The notes: generated by a model from the letters alone, not told the origin. A stretch of DNA of 64,000 bases from Kocuria rosea subsp. polaris (GCF_001483755.1 NZ_LQBK01000007.1:1-64000); one strand, 5' to 3'; positions 1-10,100 are shown, counted from the stretch's first letter. Numbers and translations: made by a program.

Positions 1-429
1 TGCTACGACGTCTGCCCGGTGAAGATCAACATCCCCGAGATCCTCGTGCACCTGCGCGACGAGGACGTGCGCAGCAAGCCCACCCCCCGGGTGCCCTCCC
101 AGATGGATTTGATGATGAAGGGCGCTTCGGTGGTGATGTCCTCGGGCACCCGGATGGGGTTGGCCGAGAAGGGTCTGCCGTTGGGGAGGGCGGTGGCGGG
201 CAAGGATCGGGCGATTTCCTGGTTGCCCGGGATCGCCGGGGGCTGGACCGATGAGCGCGACATCCCCGCCCCGCCGAAGGAGTCTTTCCGCCATTGGTGG
301 GCCAAGCACGCCGAGGAGACCCAGGAACGGGTGGCCGCCGACGGCGGCCCGGCCGCCGGCCCGGATGCGGGCAGTACCGCACCGGATGGGGCCGAGACCG
401 ACACCGAAGACGACGGGGGAGCACGATGA
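1..429 (+). CDS. lutB: Lactate utilization iron-sulfur protein LutB, C-terminal part
   Basis: This is the C-terminal 142 residues of a gene that starts before the window. The first visible residues, CYDVCPVKI, are a ferredoxin-like cysteine motif that binds a 4Fe-4S cluster. The following stretch (EILVHLRD, then a basic and Trp-containing region ending in an acidic tail) fits the C-terminus of LutB/YkgF. In the family, LutB works with LutA and LutC in oxidising L-lactate to pyruvate and feeding electrons to the respiratory chain. Its stop overlaps the start of lutC by 4 bases (ATGA), so the two are translationally coupled. The last 30 residues are low-complexity Ala/Gly/Asp/Glu and look lineage-specific. 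The identification is firm because of the coupled lutC; the upstream part cannot be judged. Confidence 0.88.
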   Translation, partial: CYDVCPVKINIPEILVHLRDEDVRSKPTPRVPSQMDLMMKGASVVMSSGTRMGLAEKGLPLGRAVAGKDRAISWLPGIAGGWTDERDIPAPPKESFRHWWAKHAEETQERVAADGGPAAGPDAGSTAPDGAETDTEDDGGAR

Positions 430-1067
430 GCGAGGCAAAGACCGAGATCCTCAACCGGATCCGCGGGGCGCTGCACGACGCGCCTACCCCTGCACCGGCG
501 CAGCGCACCTATCGCCGCGTCTCGGAGCGTGCGGCTGAGGAGGTCGTCGAGATGCTCGTGGACCGGCTGGTCGACTACAAGGCCTCGGTGCACCACGAGA
601 CCCCCGCCACCCTGCCGGGGCGGATCGAGCAGCTGCTGGGGGTCTCCGCCCGGTATGTGGTCCCGGCCGGTCTGGACACCGCCTGGTTGCCGCAGGACAC
701 CGCCACCCGCCGGATGCTGGTGGATCCCAACGACGCCCGGGCGGCCTCCGCGCTCGGGGTGCGGGAGCTCAACGCCGTGGACGCGGTGGTGACGGCCTCG
801 ACCGTCTCCTGCGCCGAGACCGGCACCATCTTCCTCACCGGCCGTCCCGACGAGGGCCGGAGGGCGATCAGCCTGGTCCCCGACCACCACATCTGCGTGG
901 TGCCGCTGGACACGGTGGTCGAGCTGATCCCCGAGGCCCTCGCCCTGGTGGAGCCCACGGCCCCGGTCACCATGATCTCCGGGCCGTCCGCGACCTCGGA
1001 CATCGAGCTCGAGCGCGTGGAGGGCGTGCACGGGCCCCGGACGCTCGACGTGATCCTACTCGGCTGA
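426..1067 (+). CDS. lutC: Lactate utilization protein LutC (LUD domain)
   Basis: A 213-residue protein with a LUD domain, of the usual length for LutC/YkgG. The conserved part runs from about residue 70 to the end and includes the segment [17 protein letters not shown], typical of the family. LutC is the third subunit of the LutABC lactate oxidation system and acts in the cytoplasm with the iron-sulfur subunits. The ATG is set by the 4-base overlap with lutB. A perfect hairpin follows 105 bases after the stop, so lutC is probably the last gene of the operon. The next gene, pyruvate carboxylase, uses the product pyruvate, which makes the neighbourhood metabolically coherent. Confidence 0.9.
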   Translation: MSEAKTEILNRIRGALHDAPTPAPAQRTYRRVSERAAEEVVEMLVDRLVDYKASVHHETPATLPGRIEQLLGVSARYVVPAGLDTAWLPQDTATRRMLVDPNDARAASALGVRELNAVDAVVTASTVSCAETGTIFLTGRPDEGRRAISLVPDHHICVVPLDTVVELIPEALALVEPTAPVTMISGPSATSDIELERVEGVHGPRTLDVILLG

Positions 1068-1171
1068 CAGGCCCGGATGGCGCGTGAACCGCAGCACGCG
1101 CAGACGCACCGTCGCGGATCCGCTCGGCACCCCGGCCCCATCGCGGCCCCGAGGGCCCGGGTCTGCCCTGC

Positions 1172-1200
1172 CCGGGCACGGCGGCCCCTGCCGTGCCCGG
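1172..1200 (+). terminator. Hairpin terminator after lutC
   Basis: Perfect 11-bp inverted repeat (CCGGGCACGGC, 7-base loop, GCCGTGCCCGG) followed by a pyrimidine stretch, CCGTTTCTCCTT. It lies between lutC and pyc and is the best candidate for ending the lut transcript. A TTGACC box at 1218-1223 just downstream could be a -35 element for pyc, but no convincing -10 follows at the right distance. Confidence 0.7.
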
Positions 1201-1289
1201 CCGTTTCTCCTTCGCAGTTGACCTTGTCAGAAATTCACAACACAGCACCCACGCCTCCAGTGGAGCGTCCAGGTGCGGAACGGGTGTCA

Positions 1290-4200
1290 ATGTTCTCCAA
1301 GATCCTGGTGGCCAATCGCGGCGAGATCGCGATCCGTGCTTTCCGTGCCGCCTACGAGCTGGGCGCCAAGACGGTGGCGGTGTTCCCGTACGAGGACCGT
1401 AACTCGATCCACCGGCAGAAGGCCGACGAGGCGTACCGGATCGGGGAGGAGGGCCACCCCGTGCGGGCCTATCTCGACGTCGAGGAGATCGTCCGGGTGG
1501 CCAAGGAGTCCGGGGCGGACGCGATCTACCCCGGCTACGGGTTTCTCTCGGAGAACCCGGACCTGGCCCGTGCCGCCGCGCGCGAGGGCATCACCTTCGT
1601 CGGCCCGCGGGCCGAGATCCTGGAGCTGGCCGGCAACAAGGTCGCGGCGCTGAAGGCGGCGAAGCGGGCGGGGATCCCGACCCTGGCCTCCACGGAGCCC
1701 TCGGCGGACCCCGAGGAGCTGCTGGCGCAGGCCGAGGGCATCGGGTTCCCCATCTTCGTGAAGGCCGTGGCCGGCGGCGGGGGCCGCGGGATGCGCCGGG
1801 TGGAGACCCCCGAGGCGCTGCCCGAGGCGCTGGCCGCCGCGATGCGCGAGGCCGACACCGCGTTCGGGGACCCCACGGTCTTCCTGGAGCAGGCCGTGCT
1901 GCGGCCCCGCCACATCGAGGTGCAGATCCTCGCCGACAACGAGGGCGGGATGGTGCACCTGTTCGAGCGCGACTGCTCCCTGCAGCGCCGGCACCAGAAA
2001 GTCGTGGAGATCGCCCCGGCGCCGAACCTCGACGAGGGGATCCGCCAGGCCCTGCACCGGGACGCGGTGAAGTTCGCCAAGGAGCTCGGGTACGTCAACG
2101 CCGGCACCGTGGAGTTCCTCGTGGACACGGCCGGGGAGCGAGCCGGGCAGCACGTGTTCATCGAGATGAACCCGCGCATCCAGGTCGAGCACACGGTCAC
2201 GGAGGAGATCACCGACGTCGACCTCGTCCAGTCCCAGCTGCGCATCGCGTCCGGCGAGACCCTGGCCGATCTGGGCATCGCCCAGGACCAGCTGGCCGTG
2301 CGCGGGGCCGCCCTGCAGTGCCGGATCACCACGGAGGACCCGGCCAACGGGTTCCGCCCCGACGTCGGGAAGATCTCCGCCTACCGCTCCGCCGGCGGCG
2401 CGGGGGTGCGCCTGGACGGGGGCACCGTCTACGCCGGGGCGGAGATCTCCCCCCACTTCGACTCCATGCTGGTGAAGCTCACCTGCCGGGGCCGGGACTA
2501 CGCCACCGCCGTGCACCGGTCCCAGCGTGCCCTGGCCGAGTTCCGGATCCGCGGGGTGGCCACCAACATCCAGTTCCTGCAGGCCGTGCTGGCCGACCCG
2601 GAGTTCCTCGCCGGCGACGTGGCCACCGACTTCATCGAGCGCCGCCCCGAGCTGCTCGAGGCCCGCACCTCCGGGGACCGGGCCACCAAGGCGCTGACCT
2701 GGCTGGCCGAGGTCACGGTGAACCGGCCCAACGGGGACCGGGTGGAGGGCATCGACCCGCGCACCAAGCTCCCCCACTACCCGGGCGACAAGCAGGACGA
2801 GCCGTTCCGCTCGCCCTTCGACGGACCCTCCGAGCACACCCCGCCGCCGGGGTGGCGGCAGCGGCTCGTGGAGCTCGGCCCCGAGGGGTTCGCCCGGGCC
2901 CTGCGGGAGCAGCAGGCCGTGGCGGTGACCTCGACGACGTTCCGGGACGCCCACCAGTCGCTGCTGGCCACCCGGGTGCGCACCCGGGACCTGCTGGCCG
3001 CGGCCCCGGCCTACGCCCACACGCTGCCGCAGCTGCTGTCCGTCGAGGCCTGGGGCGGGGCGACCTACGACGTCGCGCTCCGGTTCCTCGGGGAGGACCC
3101 GTGGGAGCGGCTGCGGCTGCTGCGGGAGGCGATGCCGAACATCCCGATCCAGATGCTGCTGCGCGGGCGCAACACCGTGGGCTACACCCCGTACCCGACC
3201 GAGGTGACGGACGCCTTCGTGGCCGAGGCCGCGGCGACCGGGGTGGACATCTTCCGGATCTTCGACGCCCTCAACGACGTGGAGCAGATGGCCCCGGCCA
3301 TCGAGGCCGTGCGCAAGACGGGGACCGCGGTCGCCGAGGTCGCCCTGTGCTACACCGGGGACCTGCTGGACCCGGCCGAGGAGCTCTACACCCTGGACTA
3401 CTACCTCGAGCTCGCCCAGCAGTGCGTCGACGCCGGCGCCCACGTGCTGGCGATCAAGGACATGGCCGGGCTGCTGCGGCCCATGGCGGCGGCGAAGCTG
3501 GTGACCGCCCTGCGGGAGCGCTTCGACCTGCCCGTGCACCTGCACACCCACGACACCGCCGGCGGGCAGCTGGCCACGCTGATGGCCGCGATCGACGCGG
3601 GCGTGGACGCGGTGGACGTGGCCGAGGCCTCGATGGCCGGCACGACCTCCCAGGTGCCCGCCTCGGCGCTGATCGCGGCCCTGGCCCACACCGACCGGGA
3701 CACCGGCATCCCCCTGGAGGCCGCGACCGCCCTGGAGCCCTACTGGGAGGTCATCCGCCGGATGTACGCCCCGTTCGAGTCCGGGCTCACCGCCCCGACC
3801 GGGCGCGTGTACCGGCACGAGATCCCCGGCGGGCAGCTGTCCAACCTGCGCCAGCAGGCGATCGCGCTGGGACTGGGAGAGCGGTTCGAGGCGATCGAGG
3901 ACATGTACACCGCCGCCAACGCCATGCTCGGCAGGCTGGTCAAGGTCACCCCCTCGTCGAAGGTCGTGGGCGACCTCGCCCTGCAGCTCGTGGGGATGGG
4001 CGTGGACCCGGCCGAGTTCGAGGCGAACCCGCAGAAGTTCGACATCCCGGACTCGGTGATCAGCTTCCTCGCCGGTGAGCTCGGCACGCCCCCCGGCGGG
4101 TGGCCCGAACCGTTCCGCTCCAAGGCCCTGGAGGGCCGCAACGTGCGTGTCGGGATCACGGAGCTGGCCCCGGAGGACTCGCACGCCCTGACCGGGGACC

Positions 4201-4742
4201 CGGCGACCCGGCGCGCCACGCTGAACCGGCTGCTGTTCGCCGGCCCGACCCGGGACTACGAGGCCAGCCGGGCGAAGTACGGCGAGCTGGCGCTGCTGCA
4301 CACCCGGGACTTCCTCTACGGGCTGACCTCCGACCGGGAGCACGTGATCTCCCTCGGCAAGGGGGTGCGGCTGCTGGTGACCCTGCAGGCCATCTCGGAG
4401 CCGGACGACAAGGGCATGCGCACCGTGATGCTCACCCTCAACGGCCAGCCCCGGATGATCGAGGTCCGCGACGCCTCGATCACCTCCTCGGTGCCCGAGA
4501 CCGAGAAGGCCGACCCCACGGACCGCGGCCACGTGGCCGCCCCGTTCGCCGGGGCGGTGACCGTGACGGTGGCCGAGGGCGACACCGTGGAGGCGGGCGG
4601 CCAGGTGGCCACCATCGAGGCCATGAAGATGGAGGCCTCCATCACCGCCCCCACCGGCGGCACGGTCGCCCGGGTCGCACTGACCGGGGTCACCCAGGTC
4701 ACCGGTGGAGACCTGCTGCTGGTACTGCGCCCCACCAACTGA
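1290..4742 (+). CDS. pyc: Pyruvate carboxylase
   Basis: A 1150-residue biotin enzyme of the usual full length for single-chain pyruvate carboxylase. It makes oxaloacetate from pyruvate, bicarbonate and ATP, refilling the TCA cycle and feeding gluconeogenesis. Domain order is visible. The biotin carboxylase and ATP-grasp part covers about residues 1-450, beginning [16 protein letters not shown] and with the Gly-rich loop AGGGGRGM. The carboxyltransferase domain starts near residue 550 ([11 protein letters not shown]), and the PYC/OADA domain follows. The C-terminal biotinyl domain has the acceptor Lys in EAMKMEA at about residue 1113. The reading frame stays open upstream to 1077, but homology begins exactly at the ATG at 1290, which I take as the start. 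A GTG two codons earlier is a minor alternative. Confidence 0.97.
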   Translation: MFSKILVANRGEIAIRAFRAAYELGAKTVAVFPYEDRNSIHRQKADEAYRIGEEGHPVRAYLDVEEIVRVAKESGADAIYPGYGFLSENPDLARAAAREGITFVGPRAEILELAGNKVAALKAAKRAGIPTLASTEPSADPEELLAQAEGIGFPIFVKAVAGGGGRGMRRVETPEALPEALAAAMREADTAFGDPTVFLEQAVLRPRHIEVQILADNEGGMVHLFERDCSLQRRHQKVVEIAPAPNLDEGIRQALHRDAVKFAKELGYVNAGTVEFLVDTAGERAGQHVFIEMNPRIQVEHTVTEEITDVDLVQSQLRIASGETLADLGIAQDQLAVRGAALQCRITTEDPANGFRPDVGKISAYRSAGGAGVRLDGGTVYAGAEISPHFDSMLVKLTCRGRDYATAVHRSQRALAEFRIRGVATNIQFLQAVLADPEFLAGDVATDFIERRPELLEARTSGDRATKALTWLAEVTVNRPNGDRVEGIDPRTKLPHYPGDKQDEPFRSPFDGPSEHTPPPGWRQRLVELGPEGFARALREQQAVAVTSTTFRDAHQSLLATRVRTRDLLAAAPAYAHTLPQLLSVEAWGGATYDVALRFLGEDPWERLRLLREAMPNIPIQMLLRGRNTVGYTPYPTEVTDAFVAEAAATGVDIFRIFDALNDVEQMAPAIEAVRKTGTAVAEVALCYTGDLLDPAEELYTLDYYLELAQQCVDAGAHVLAIKDMAGLLRPMAAAKLVTALRERFDLPVHLHTHDTAGGQLATLMAAIDAGVDAVDVAEASMAGTTSQVPASALIAALAHTDRDTGIPLEAATALEPYWEVIRRMYAPFESGLTAPTGRVYRHEIPGGQLSNLRQQAIALGLGERFEAIEDMYTAANAMLGRLVKVTPSSKVVGDLALQLVGMGVDPAEFEANPQKFDIPDSVISFLAGELGTPPGGWPEPFRSKALEGRNVRVGITELAPEDSHALTGDPATRRATLNRLLFAGPTRDYEASRAKYGELALLHTRDFLYGLTSDREHVISLGKGVRLLVTLQAISEPDDKGMRTVMLTLNGQPRMIEVRDASITSSVPETEKADPTDRGHVAAPFAGAVTVTVAEGDTVEAGGQVATIEAMKMEASITAPTGGTVARVALTGVTQVTGGDLLLVLRPTN

Positions 4743-4914
4743 ACCCTTCACAACCCCGAACCACCCCGTCCCCTGCCCCCTGCTCTGGGCCCCCTGTCCC
4801 GGCAGGAGCTGGTCGGCCCTGACCGCTGATGTTCCTGCGGCCGGCCCGGCGGGCAGAACCGATCTTCAATCCACTGGCACCCCGCCTGGGCGGCGCCCAC
4901 CGAAGGAGTTCTCC

Positions 4915-7308
4915 TTGACCTCTGTCCTTCCTTTCACCGACATCGACCTCTCCGACCTCGAGGAGGTCGGCGGCAAGAACGCCTCTTTGGGTGAGCTGAT
5001 CCGCAACCTCAGCAGCGCCGGGGTGCAGGTCCCCGGTGGCTTCGCCACCACAGCCACCGCGTTCCGCCAGTTCCTGGCCGCCGACGGCCTGGACGACCGG
5101 ATCGCCCAGACCCTGGAGGGCCTGGACACCGCCGACGTGACCGCCCTGGCCGCCGCCGGTGCGCACATCCGATCGCTGATCCGCAACGCACCGCTGCCGG
5201 CCAAGCTGGAGGCCGGGATCCGGGATGCCTACGAGAAGCTGGCCGGGACCCACCCGGCAGGGGTGTCCTGGGCGGTGCGCTCCAGTGCGACAGCCGAAGA
5301 CCTGCCCGACGCCTCCTTCGCCGGGCAGCAGGAGACGTACCTCAACATCCGCGGGGTGGGGAACGTGCTGGCGGCGGTCAAGGACGTCTTCGCCTCCCTC
5401 TACAACGACCGGGCGATCGCCTACCGGGTCCACCACGGCTTCGCCCACGCCGAGGTCGCGCTCTCGGCCGGGGTACAACGGATGGTGCGCTCCGACGTCG
5501 GCGCCTCGGGGGTGATGTTCACCATGGACACCGAGTCCGGGTTCACCGACGCGGTGTTCATCACCTCCTCCTACGGGCTGGGGGAGGCGGTGGTGCAGGG
5601 GGCGGTGAACCCGGACGAGTTCTACGTCTACAAACCGGCCCTGGCCGCCGGGCGGCCCGCGGTGCTCAAGCGCGGGCTCGGGGACAAGGCCCTGCAGATG
5701 ACCTACACCGACTCCCAGGAGCTCGGGGAGACCGTGGGATTCGTGCCCGTGCCGGATGAGCAGCGGGGGCGGTTCAGTCTCACCGATGCGCAGGTGGAGC
5801 AGCTGGCCCGCTACGCGGTGGCGATCGAGGAGCACTACGGCCGTCCGATGGACATCGAGTGGGGCCTGGACGGCACCGACGGGAACCTTTACATCCTGCA
5901 GGCCCGTCCCGAGACCGTGGTCTCCCGCCGTGGGGCCGGGGCCGTGGCCCGCTACCGGCTCCACGAGACCGGCACGGTGGTGGCCCAGGGGCGGGCCATC
6001 GGCCAACGGATCGGGGCCGGACGGGTGCGGGTGCTGGAGTCGGTCGAGCAGATGGCTTCCTTCCAGGCCGGCGACGTGCTCGTGGCCTCGATGACCGACC
6101 CCGACTGGGAGCCGATCATGAAGAAGGCCGCCGCGATCGTCACCGACCGCGGCGGGCGCACCTGCCACGCGGCGATCATCGCCCGGGAACTGGGCATCCC
6201 CGCCGTCGTCGGCGCCGGGGACGCCAGCGAGGTGCTGGCCGAGGGTGACCCGGTGACGGTCTCCTGCGCGGAAGGCGAGGCGGGCCTGGTCTATGCGGGT
6301 CTGCTGGACTACACCGTGGAGGAGACCACCCTGGGCGCGATGCCCGAAGCACCGCTGAAAGTGATGATGAACGTCGGCACCCCCGAGCAGGCGTTCTCCT
6401 TCGCCCAGCTGCCCCACCATGGGGTGGGCCTGGCCCGGTTGGAGTTCATCATCAACCGCCAGATCGGCATCCACCCCCTGGCCCTGCTCGCCCTGCAGAA
6501 CGGGTCCCCCGAGCTGGACCCCGGGGTGGCCGCCCAGATCCGGGAACGGATCGCCGCCTACCCCGGACCGCGCGAGTACTACGTCCAGCGCCTGGCCGAA
6601 GGCATCGCCACGATCGCCGCGGCCTTCGCCCCTGAGCCGGTGATCATCCGGCTCTCGGACTTCAAGTCCAACGAGTACGCCAACCTGCTGGGCGGGCCCG
6701 AGTTCGAACCGGCCGAGGAGAACCCGATGCTCGGGTTCCGCGGCGCCTCCCGCTACCTGTCCCCGGCCTTCCGGGCGGCCTTCGAGCTCGAGTGCGAGGC
6801 GATCCGATACGTCCGCTCGACCATGGGACTGAGAAACATCAAGCTCATGGTCCCCTTCGTGCGCACCCTCGACGAAGCCCAGGGTGTGATCGAGCTGCTG
6901 GCCGCCAACGGACTGCGGCGCGGGGAGGAGGGCCTGGAGATCGTGATGATGTGCGAGCTGCCGGCCAACGCCCTGCTGGCCGGGGCGTTCCTGGAGCACT
7001 TCGACGGGTTCTCCATCGGCTCCAACGACCTCACCCAGCTCACCCTGGGCCTGGACCGCGATTCCGCCCTGGTCGCCTCCTCCTTCGACGAACGCGACCC
7101 GGCGGTGAAGAAGCTGCTGGAAATGGCCATCACCGCCTGCAAGGAGCGCGGCAAGTACGTCGGGATCTGCGGCCAGGGCCCCAGCGACCACCCCGAGCTG
7201 GCCGCCTGGCTGCTGGGCCAGGGCATCGACTCCGTGTCCCTGAACCCCGACGCCGTCGTGGACACCTGGCTGGCCCTGGCCGCTACCACAGCACAGCCGG
7301 CCGTGTGA
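4915..7308 (+). CDS. ppsA: Phosphoenolpyruvate synthase
   Basis: A 797-residue PEP synthase that converts pyruvate and ATP to PEP, AMP and phosphate, the entry to gluconeogenesis from C3 acids. The N-terminal ATP-binding domain starts at [11 protein letters not shown]. The swivelling phosphohistidine domain carries GGRTCHAAI with catalytic His418, and Thr416 two residues before it is the position phosphorylated by PpsR in the family. The C-terminal TIM barrel has [11 protein letters not shown] and the catalytic Cys752 in GICGQ. I chose a TTG start because GAAGGAG at 4902-4908 lies six bases before it and homology begins there; the frame is open back to 4705. The partner regulator follows 100 bases downstream. 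The 172-base gap after pyc shows no clear promoter or terminator. Confidence 0.96.
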   Translation: MTSVLPFTDIDLSDLEEVGGKNASLGELIRNLSSAGVQVPGGFATTATAFRQFLAADGLDDRIAQTLEGLDTADVTALAAAGAHIRSLIRNAPLPAKLEAGIRDAYEKLAGTHPAGVSWAVRSSATAEDLPDASFAGQQETYLNIRGVGNVLAAVKDVFASLYNDRAIAYRVHHGFAHAEVALSAGVQRMVRSDVGASGVMFTMDTESGFTDAVFITSSYGLGEAVVQGAVNPDEFYVYKPALAAGRPAVLKRGLGDKALQMTYTDSQELGETVGFVPVPDEQRGRFSLTDAQVEQLARYAVAIEEHYGRPMDIEWGLDGTDGNLYILQARPETVVSRRGAGAVARYRLHETGTVVAQGRAIGQRIGAGRVRVLESVEQMASFQAGDVLVASMTDPDWEPIMKKAAAIVTDRGGRTCHAAIIARELGIPAVVGAGDASEVLAEGDPVTVSCAEGEAGLVYAGLLDYTVEETTLGAMPEAPLKVMMNVGTPEQAFSFAQLPHHGVGLARLEFIINRQIGIHPLALLALQNGSPELDPGVAAQIRERIAAYPGPREYYVQRLAEGIATIAAAFAPEPVIIRLSDFKSNEYANLLGGPEFEPAEENPMLGFRGASRYLSPAFRAAFELECEAIRYVRSTMGLRNIKLMVPFVRTLDEAQGVIELLAANGLRRGEEGLEIVMMCELPANALLAGAFLEHFDGFSIGSNDLTQLTLGLDRDSALVASSFDERDPAVKKLLEMAITACKERGKYVGICGQGPSDHPELAAWLLGQGIDSVSLNPDAVVDTWLALAATTAQPAV

Positions 7309-7311
7309 GCA

Positions 7312-7346
7312 CCCTGGTCCTGGTGCCGCCGGCGCCAGGACCAGGG
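7312..7346 (+). terminator. Strong hairpin between ppsA and ppsR
   Basis: A perfect 12-bp stem (CCCTGGTCCTGG and CCAGGACCAGGG) with an 11-base loop begins three bases after the ppsA stop. No U-run follows. It may be a partial terminator or an mRNA-processing stem that sets ppsR expression below ppsA in one transcript. Only 62 bases separate it from the ppsR start and no separate promoter was recognised there. Confidence 0.55.
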
Positions 7347-7408
7347 CACCAACCCCACCCCCCACCCGGACCACCGGACATCCCGACGAGAAGACAGCGG
7401 AGGCACCC

Positions 7409-8236
7409 GTGACCGACTCCTGCCCGGTGGCGTTCTTCGTCTCCGACAGCACCGGCATCACCGCCGAGACCCTCGGCAACACCCTCATCACCCAGTTCCC
7501 GGCCCAGCGCTTCGAACGCCACACCGTGCCCTTCCTCACCACCGCCGACCACGCCCACCAGGTTGCGGCCCGGATCACCACCGCTGCGGAAACCGGGCGC
7601 ACCACCGTGGTGTTCTCCACCGTCGTGGACCCGCACCTGCGCGGCATCCTCGAGGCTGGCGCCGGGTACTTCGTGGACCTCTTCGGCTCCCACATCCACC
7701 AGCTCGAAGCCGCCCTGCACACCACCGCGAACCCTCAACCCGGCAGGGCCCACGGGCTTGGCGACGCCATCCGCTACCAGTCGCGGATGACAGCCGTCGA
7801 GTACGCCATGGAACACGACGACGGGCAATCCATCCGCGCCCTGGAACGGGCCGATCTGATCCTCATCGCCCCCTCACGCTGCGGCAAGACCCCCACCAGC
7901 ATGTACCTGGCCCTGCAGCACGGCATCCGCACCGCGAACTTCCCCCTAGTCGACGAAGACTTCGCCCACCGGTCCCTGCCGGCACCCATCGCCGCCTACG
8001 CGACCAAGTGCTTCGGACTCACCTCCCAACCCCTGCGACTGAGCCAGGTCCGCCAGGAAAGACGCCCGGGCACCATCTACGCCTCCCTGCCCCAATGCAC
8101 CTGGGAACTGCGCAACGCCCAGCAGATGTACGCCCTCAACGACATCCCCCACCTCAACTCAGCCTTCATGTCCGTGGAAGAAATTTCCGCCACGATCCTC
8201 CAGAGAATGGATCTCCAAGAAACCGGCACCGGCTGA
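7409..8236 (+). CDS. ppsR: PEP synthase regulatory protein (kinase/pyrophosphorylase, DUF299)
   Basis: A 275-residue protein of the PSRP/DUF299 family. Such enzymes switch PEP synthase off by ADP-dependent phosphorylation of the Thr beside the catalytic His and switch it on again by phosphate-dependent removal. The family start VAFFVSDSTGITAETLG is present at residues 7-23. The P-loop-like APSRCGKTPTS lies near residue 153, and the C-terminal VEEISATILQ helix is also present. GTG start with AGCGGAGG five bases upstream. Pairing with ppsA, and the conserved target Thr in that neighbour, support a dedicated regulator. The stop is followed in the same frame by a fragment of an Lrp-type regulator, so the downstream side of this gene has been rearranged. 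Confidence 0.93.
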   Translation: MTDSCPVAFFVSDSTGITAETLGNTLITQFPAQRFERHTVPFLTTADHAHQVAARITTAAETGRTTVVFSTVVDPHLRGILEAGAGYFVDLFGSHIHQLEAALHTTANPQPGRAHGLGDAIRYQSRMTAVEYAMEHDDGQSIRALERADLILIAPSRCGKTPTSMYLALQHGIRTANFPLVDEDFAHRSLPAPIAAYATKCFGLTSQPLRLSQVRQERRPGTIYASLPQCTWELRNAQQMYALNDIPHLNSAFMSVEEISATILQRMDLQETGTG

Positions 8237-8590
8237 GAATTCTCGGATCCACCGGAGCTGTCGATGCGGGAGCAGATGGCCGCCCATGCCCTGGGGCTGA
8301 ACCTCGCCTCCCTGGTGTTCGCCATCGTGTACGCGGCCGACCACGACACCTCGGAGGCCTTGGAGGACCCGGTGGCCACGGTCCCGCACATCATCCAGGC
8401 GCAGCGGCTGCTCGGGGATCCCGACCGTCTTCTGCACGTGGTGGCCGCGGAGCTGGCGGCCCTCCAGGGCCTCTACGACGACCACCTGACCACTTTGCCC
8501 AGAGTGCAGCGGTTGAGCTCCACTCTGGTGATGAAGAACGTCGTCCAGGACCGGCCCCTGCCCCGGGACTGTAAGAACAACGGTGTGTGA
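8237..8590 (+). pseudogene. Lrp/AsnC-family regulator remnant, ligand-binding domain only
   Basis: Only the C-terminal effector domain of an Lrp/AsnC regulator is left: GLNLASLVFAIVYAADH, then PHIIQAQRLLGDPD, LLHVVAAELAA and RLSSTLVMKNVVQDRPLP are all family hallmarks. The N-terminal helix-turn-helix (about 60 residues) is missing; the frame begins directly after the ppsR stop. The 3' end is also altered. An IS256-family element inserted in the codons after DRPLP, so the present frame ends RDCKNNGV inside the element. Removing the element and one copy of the 8-bp duplication restores DRPLPLCSA and a stop at 9968-9970. An ATG at 8264 exists but a protein without a DNA-binding domain is unlikely to be functional. 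Confidence 0.8.
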
Positions 8591-8598
8591 GGGTCCGG
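8565..8598 (+). repeat. Left terminal inverted repeat of the IS256-type element
   Basis: Begins GGGACTGT; the inner part contains ACGGTGTGTG. It matches the reverse complement of 9916-9948 at both blocks, with a short divergent stretch between them. Confidence 0.88.
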
Positions 8599-8621
8599 CC
8601 TGATCCGAAAAGGAGACGGCC

Positions 8622-9905
8622 GTGTCAGAGTCCACGACCGAGATGACAGGCATGATGATCGATCCCGTGACGGGAGAGATCATCGATCAGAAGGACCTCG
8701 CCGAGCGGCTGCTCGCCCAGGCCAAGGAGCAGGGCGTGAGCCTGGTCGGGCCCGGCGGGCTGCTGAACCAGCTCACGAAGAATGTGCTGGAAACCGCCCT
8801 GGAAGCCTAGCTGACTGAGCACCTCGGGCACGACCACGGGCAGACTCCGATCGCGGCCAACATGCGCAACGGCACGAGGTCGAAGACCGTGCTGACCGAG
8901 ATCGGCCCGGTCGAGATCGAGGTGCCCCGGGACCGGGACGGGTCCTTCGAGCCGGTGATCGTGCCCAAGCGCAAGCGGCGTCTGGACGGGATTGATCAGA
9001 TCGTGCTCTCGCTGTCGGCCCGCGGGCTGACGACCGGTGAGATCGCGGCGCACTTCGAGGAGGTCTACGGGGCGAAGGTCTCCAAGGACACCATCAGCCG
9101 GATCACCGAGAAGGTCGCCGGCGAGCTGGCCGAGTGGTCCTCCCGCCCGCTGGACCCGCTCTATCCGGTGCTCTTCGTCGATGCGATCGTGGTGAAGGTC
9201 CGCGACGGGCAGGTGCGCAACACCCCGTTCTACGTCGTCATGGGCGTGACCGTGCACGGGGAACGCGACATCCTCGGGATCTGGGCCGGCGACGGCGCCG
9301 AGGGCGCTCGGTTCTGGCTGCAGGTGTTCTCCGAGCTGAAGAATCGGGGCGTCGAGGACGTGTTGATCGCCGTCTGTGACGGGCTCAAGGGCCTGCCGGA
9401 GGCGATCAGCACCACCTGGGCGCAGACGGTGGTTCAGCAGTGCATCGTGCACCTGATCCGCAACTCCTTCCGCTACGCCGGCCGCCAGCACCGTGACGGG
9501 ATCGTCAAGGCGCTCAAACCGGTCTACACCGCGCCTTCAGAACAAGCGGCAAAGGACCGGTTCGCCGAGTTCACGGCTGAGTGGGGCCAGCGGTATCCGG
9601 CGATCGTGCAGCTGTGGGAGTCTTCCTGGGCGGAGTTCGTGCCGTTCTTGGAGTACGACGTGGAGATCCGGCGGGTGATCTGCACGACGAACGCGATCGA
9701 GTCGATCAACGCCCGTTACCGGAGGGCGGTGCGGGCCCGCGGGCACTTCCCGAACGAGCAGGCCGCACTGAAGTGCCTCTACCTCGTCACCAGGTCTCTT
9801 GATCCGACCGGCGGCGGTAGAGCACGCTGGGTGATGAGGTGGAAGCCGGCGCTGAACGCGTTCGCGATCACCTTCGCCGGACGGTTCGAGAGAACCGCTC
9901 ACTGA
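8622..9905 (+). pseudogene. IS256-family transposase interrupted by an in-frame TAG
   Basis: Read through position 8808-8810, this is a 427-codon mutator-type (IS256) transposase of normal length. The first 62 codons start with GTG at 8622 behind AAAAGGAG and end ...VLETALEA. Then comes TAG, and the same frame continues with LTEHLGHDHG and the rest of the protein (VLTEIGPVEIEVPRDRDGSF, DAIVVKVRDG, VCDGLKGLPEAI, TTNAIESIN). Relatives carry an acidic residue at this place, so a single GAG-to-TAG change explains the break. The DDE-type acidic residues of the catalytic part appear intact. Either the gene is dead, or the ATG at 8862 yields a 347-residue protein lacking the N-terminal DNA-binding part. 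Confidence 0.9.
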
Positions 9906-9915
9906 TGAAAAACCG

Positions 9916-9948
9916 CCGGGCCCCACACACCGTTTATCGGACAGTCCC
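9916..9948 (-). repeat. Right terminal inverted repeat of the IS256-type element
   Basis: Read on the minus strand it begins GGGACTGT and contains ACGGTGTGTG, mirroring the left end. The target duplication CCTGCCCC follows immediately at 9949-9956. Confidence 0.88.
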
Positions 9949-10003
9949 CCTGCCCCTGTGCTCCGCCTGAGAGGCAGAGGCAGTGAGATGGTCCAGGCAA
10001 TGC

Positions 10004-10039
10004 CTCGGTCCCCGAACGCACTATGCGCCGGGGACCGAG
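10004..10039. terminator. Hairpin between the IS element and the MHS transporter gene
   Basis: A 10-bp perfect stem (CTCGGTCCCC and GGGGACCGAG) with a 16-base loop, 62 bases past the stop of the minus-strand transporter gene. No U-tract on either strand. It probably ends the transporter transcript. Confidence 0.45.
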
Positions 10040-10100
10040 AGGAGTGCTGCACGCAGTGATGACGGGTCAAAGTTGGCCAGTCGGGGTGTCGGTGGGGCGG

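Larger units (their letters stand above)
8565..9948 (+). mobile_element. IS256-family insertion sequence, complete ends, 8-bp target duplication
   Basis: A 1384-bp element bounded by imperfect terminal inverted repeats starting GGGACTGT and sharing the inner block ACGGTGTGTG. It is flanked on both sides by the direct repeat CCTGCCCC (8557-8564 and 9949-9956), an 8-bp target duplication as expected for IS256 relatives. It contains one transposase frame. The preserved duplication means the element is still where it landed. It sits in the last codons of the Lrp-type remnant. The transposase frame has an in-frame stop, so the copy is probably immobile on its own. Confidence 0.93.

Noticed and set aside
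1077-1289. N-terminal extension of pyruvate carboxylase to 1077
   Set aside because: It would run through the lut terminator hairpin, and homology begins exactly at ATG 1290.
1287-4751. Very long open frame antisense to pyruvate carboxylase
   Set aside because: Its residues are Gly/Arg/His/Val-rich and show no domain. High-GC codon use in the real gene leaves opposite frames open by chance.
8264-8590. Functional short Lrp-type regulator starting at ATG 8264
   Set aside because: No DNA-binding domain, no good ribosome-binding site, and a 3' end replaced by IS sequence.
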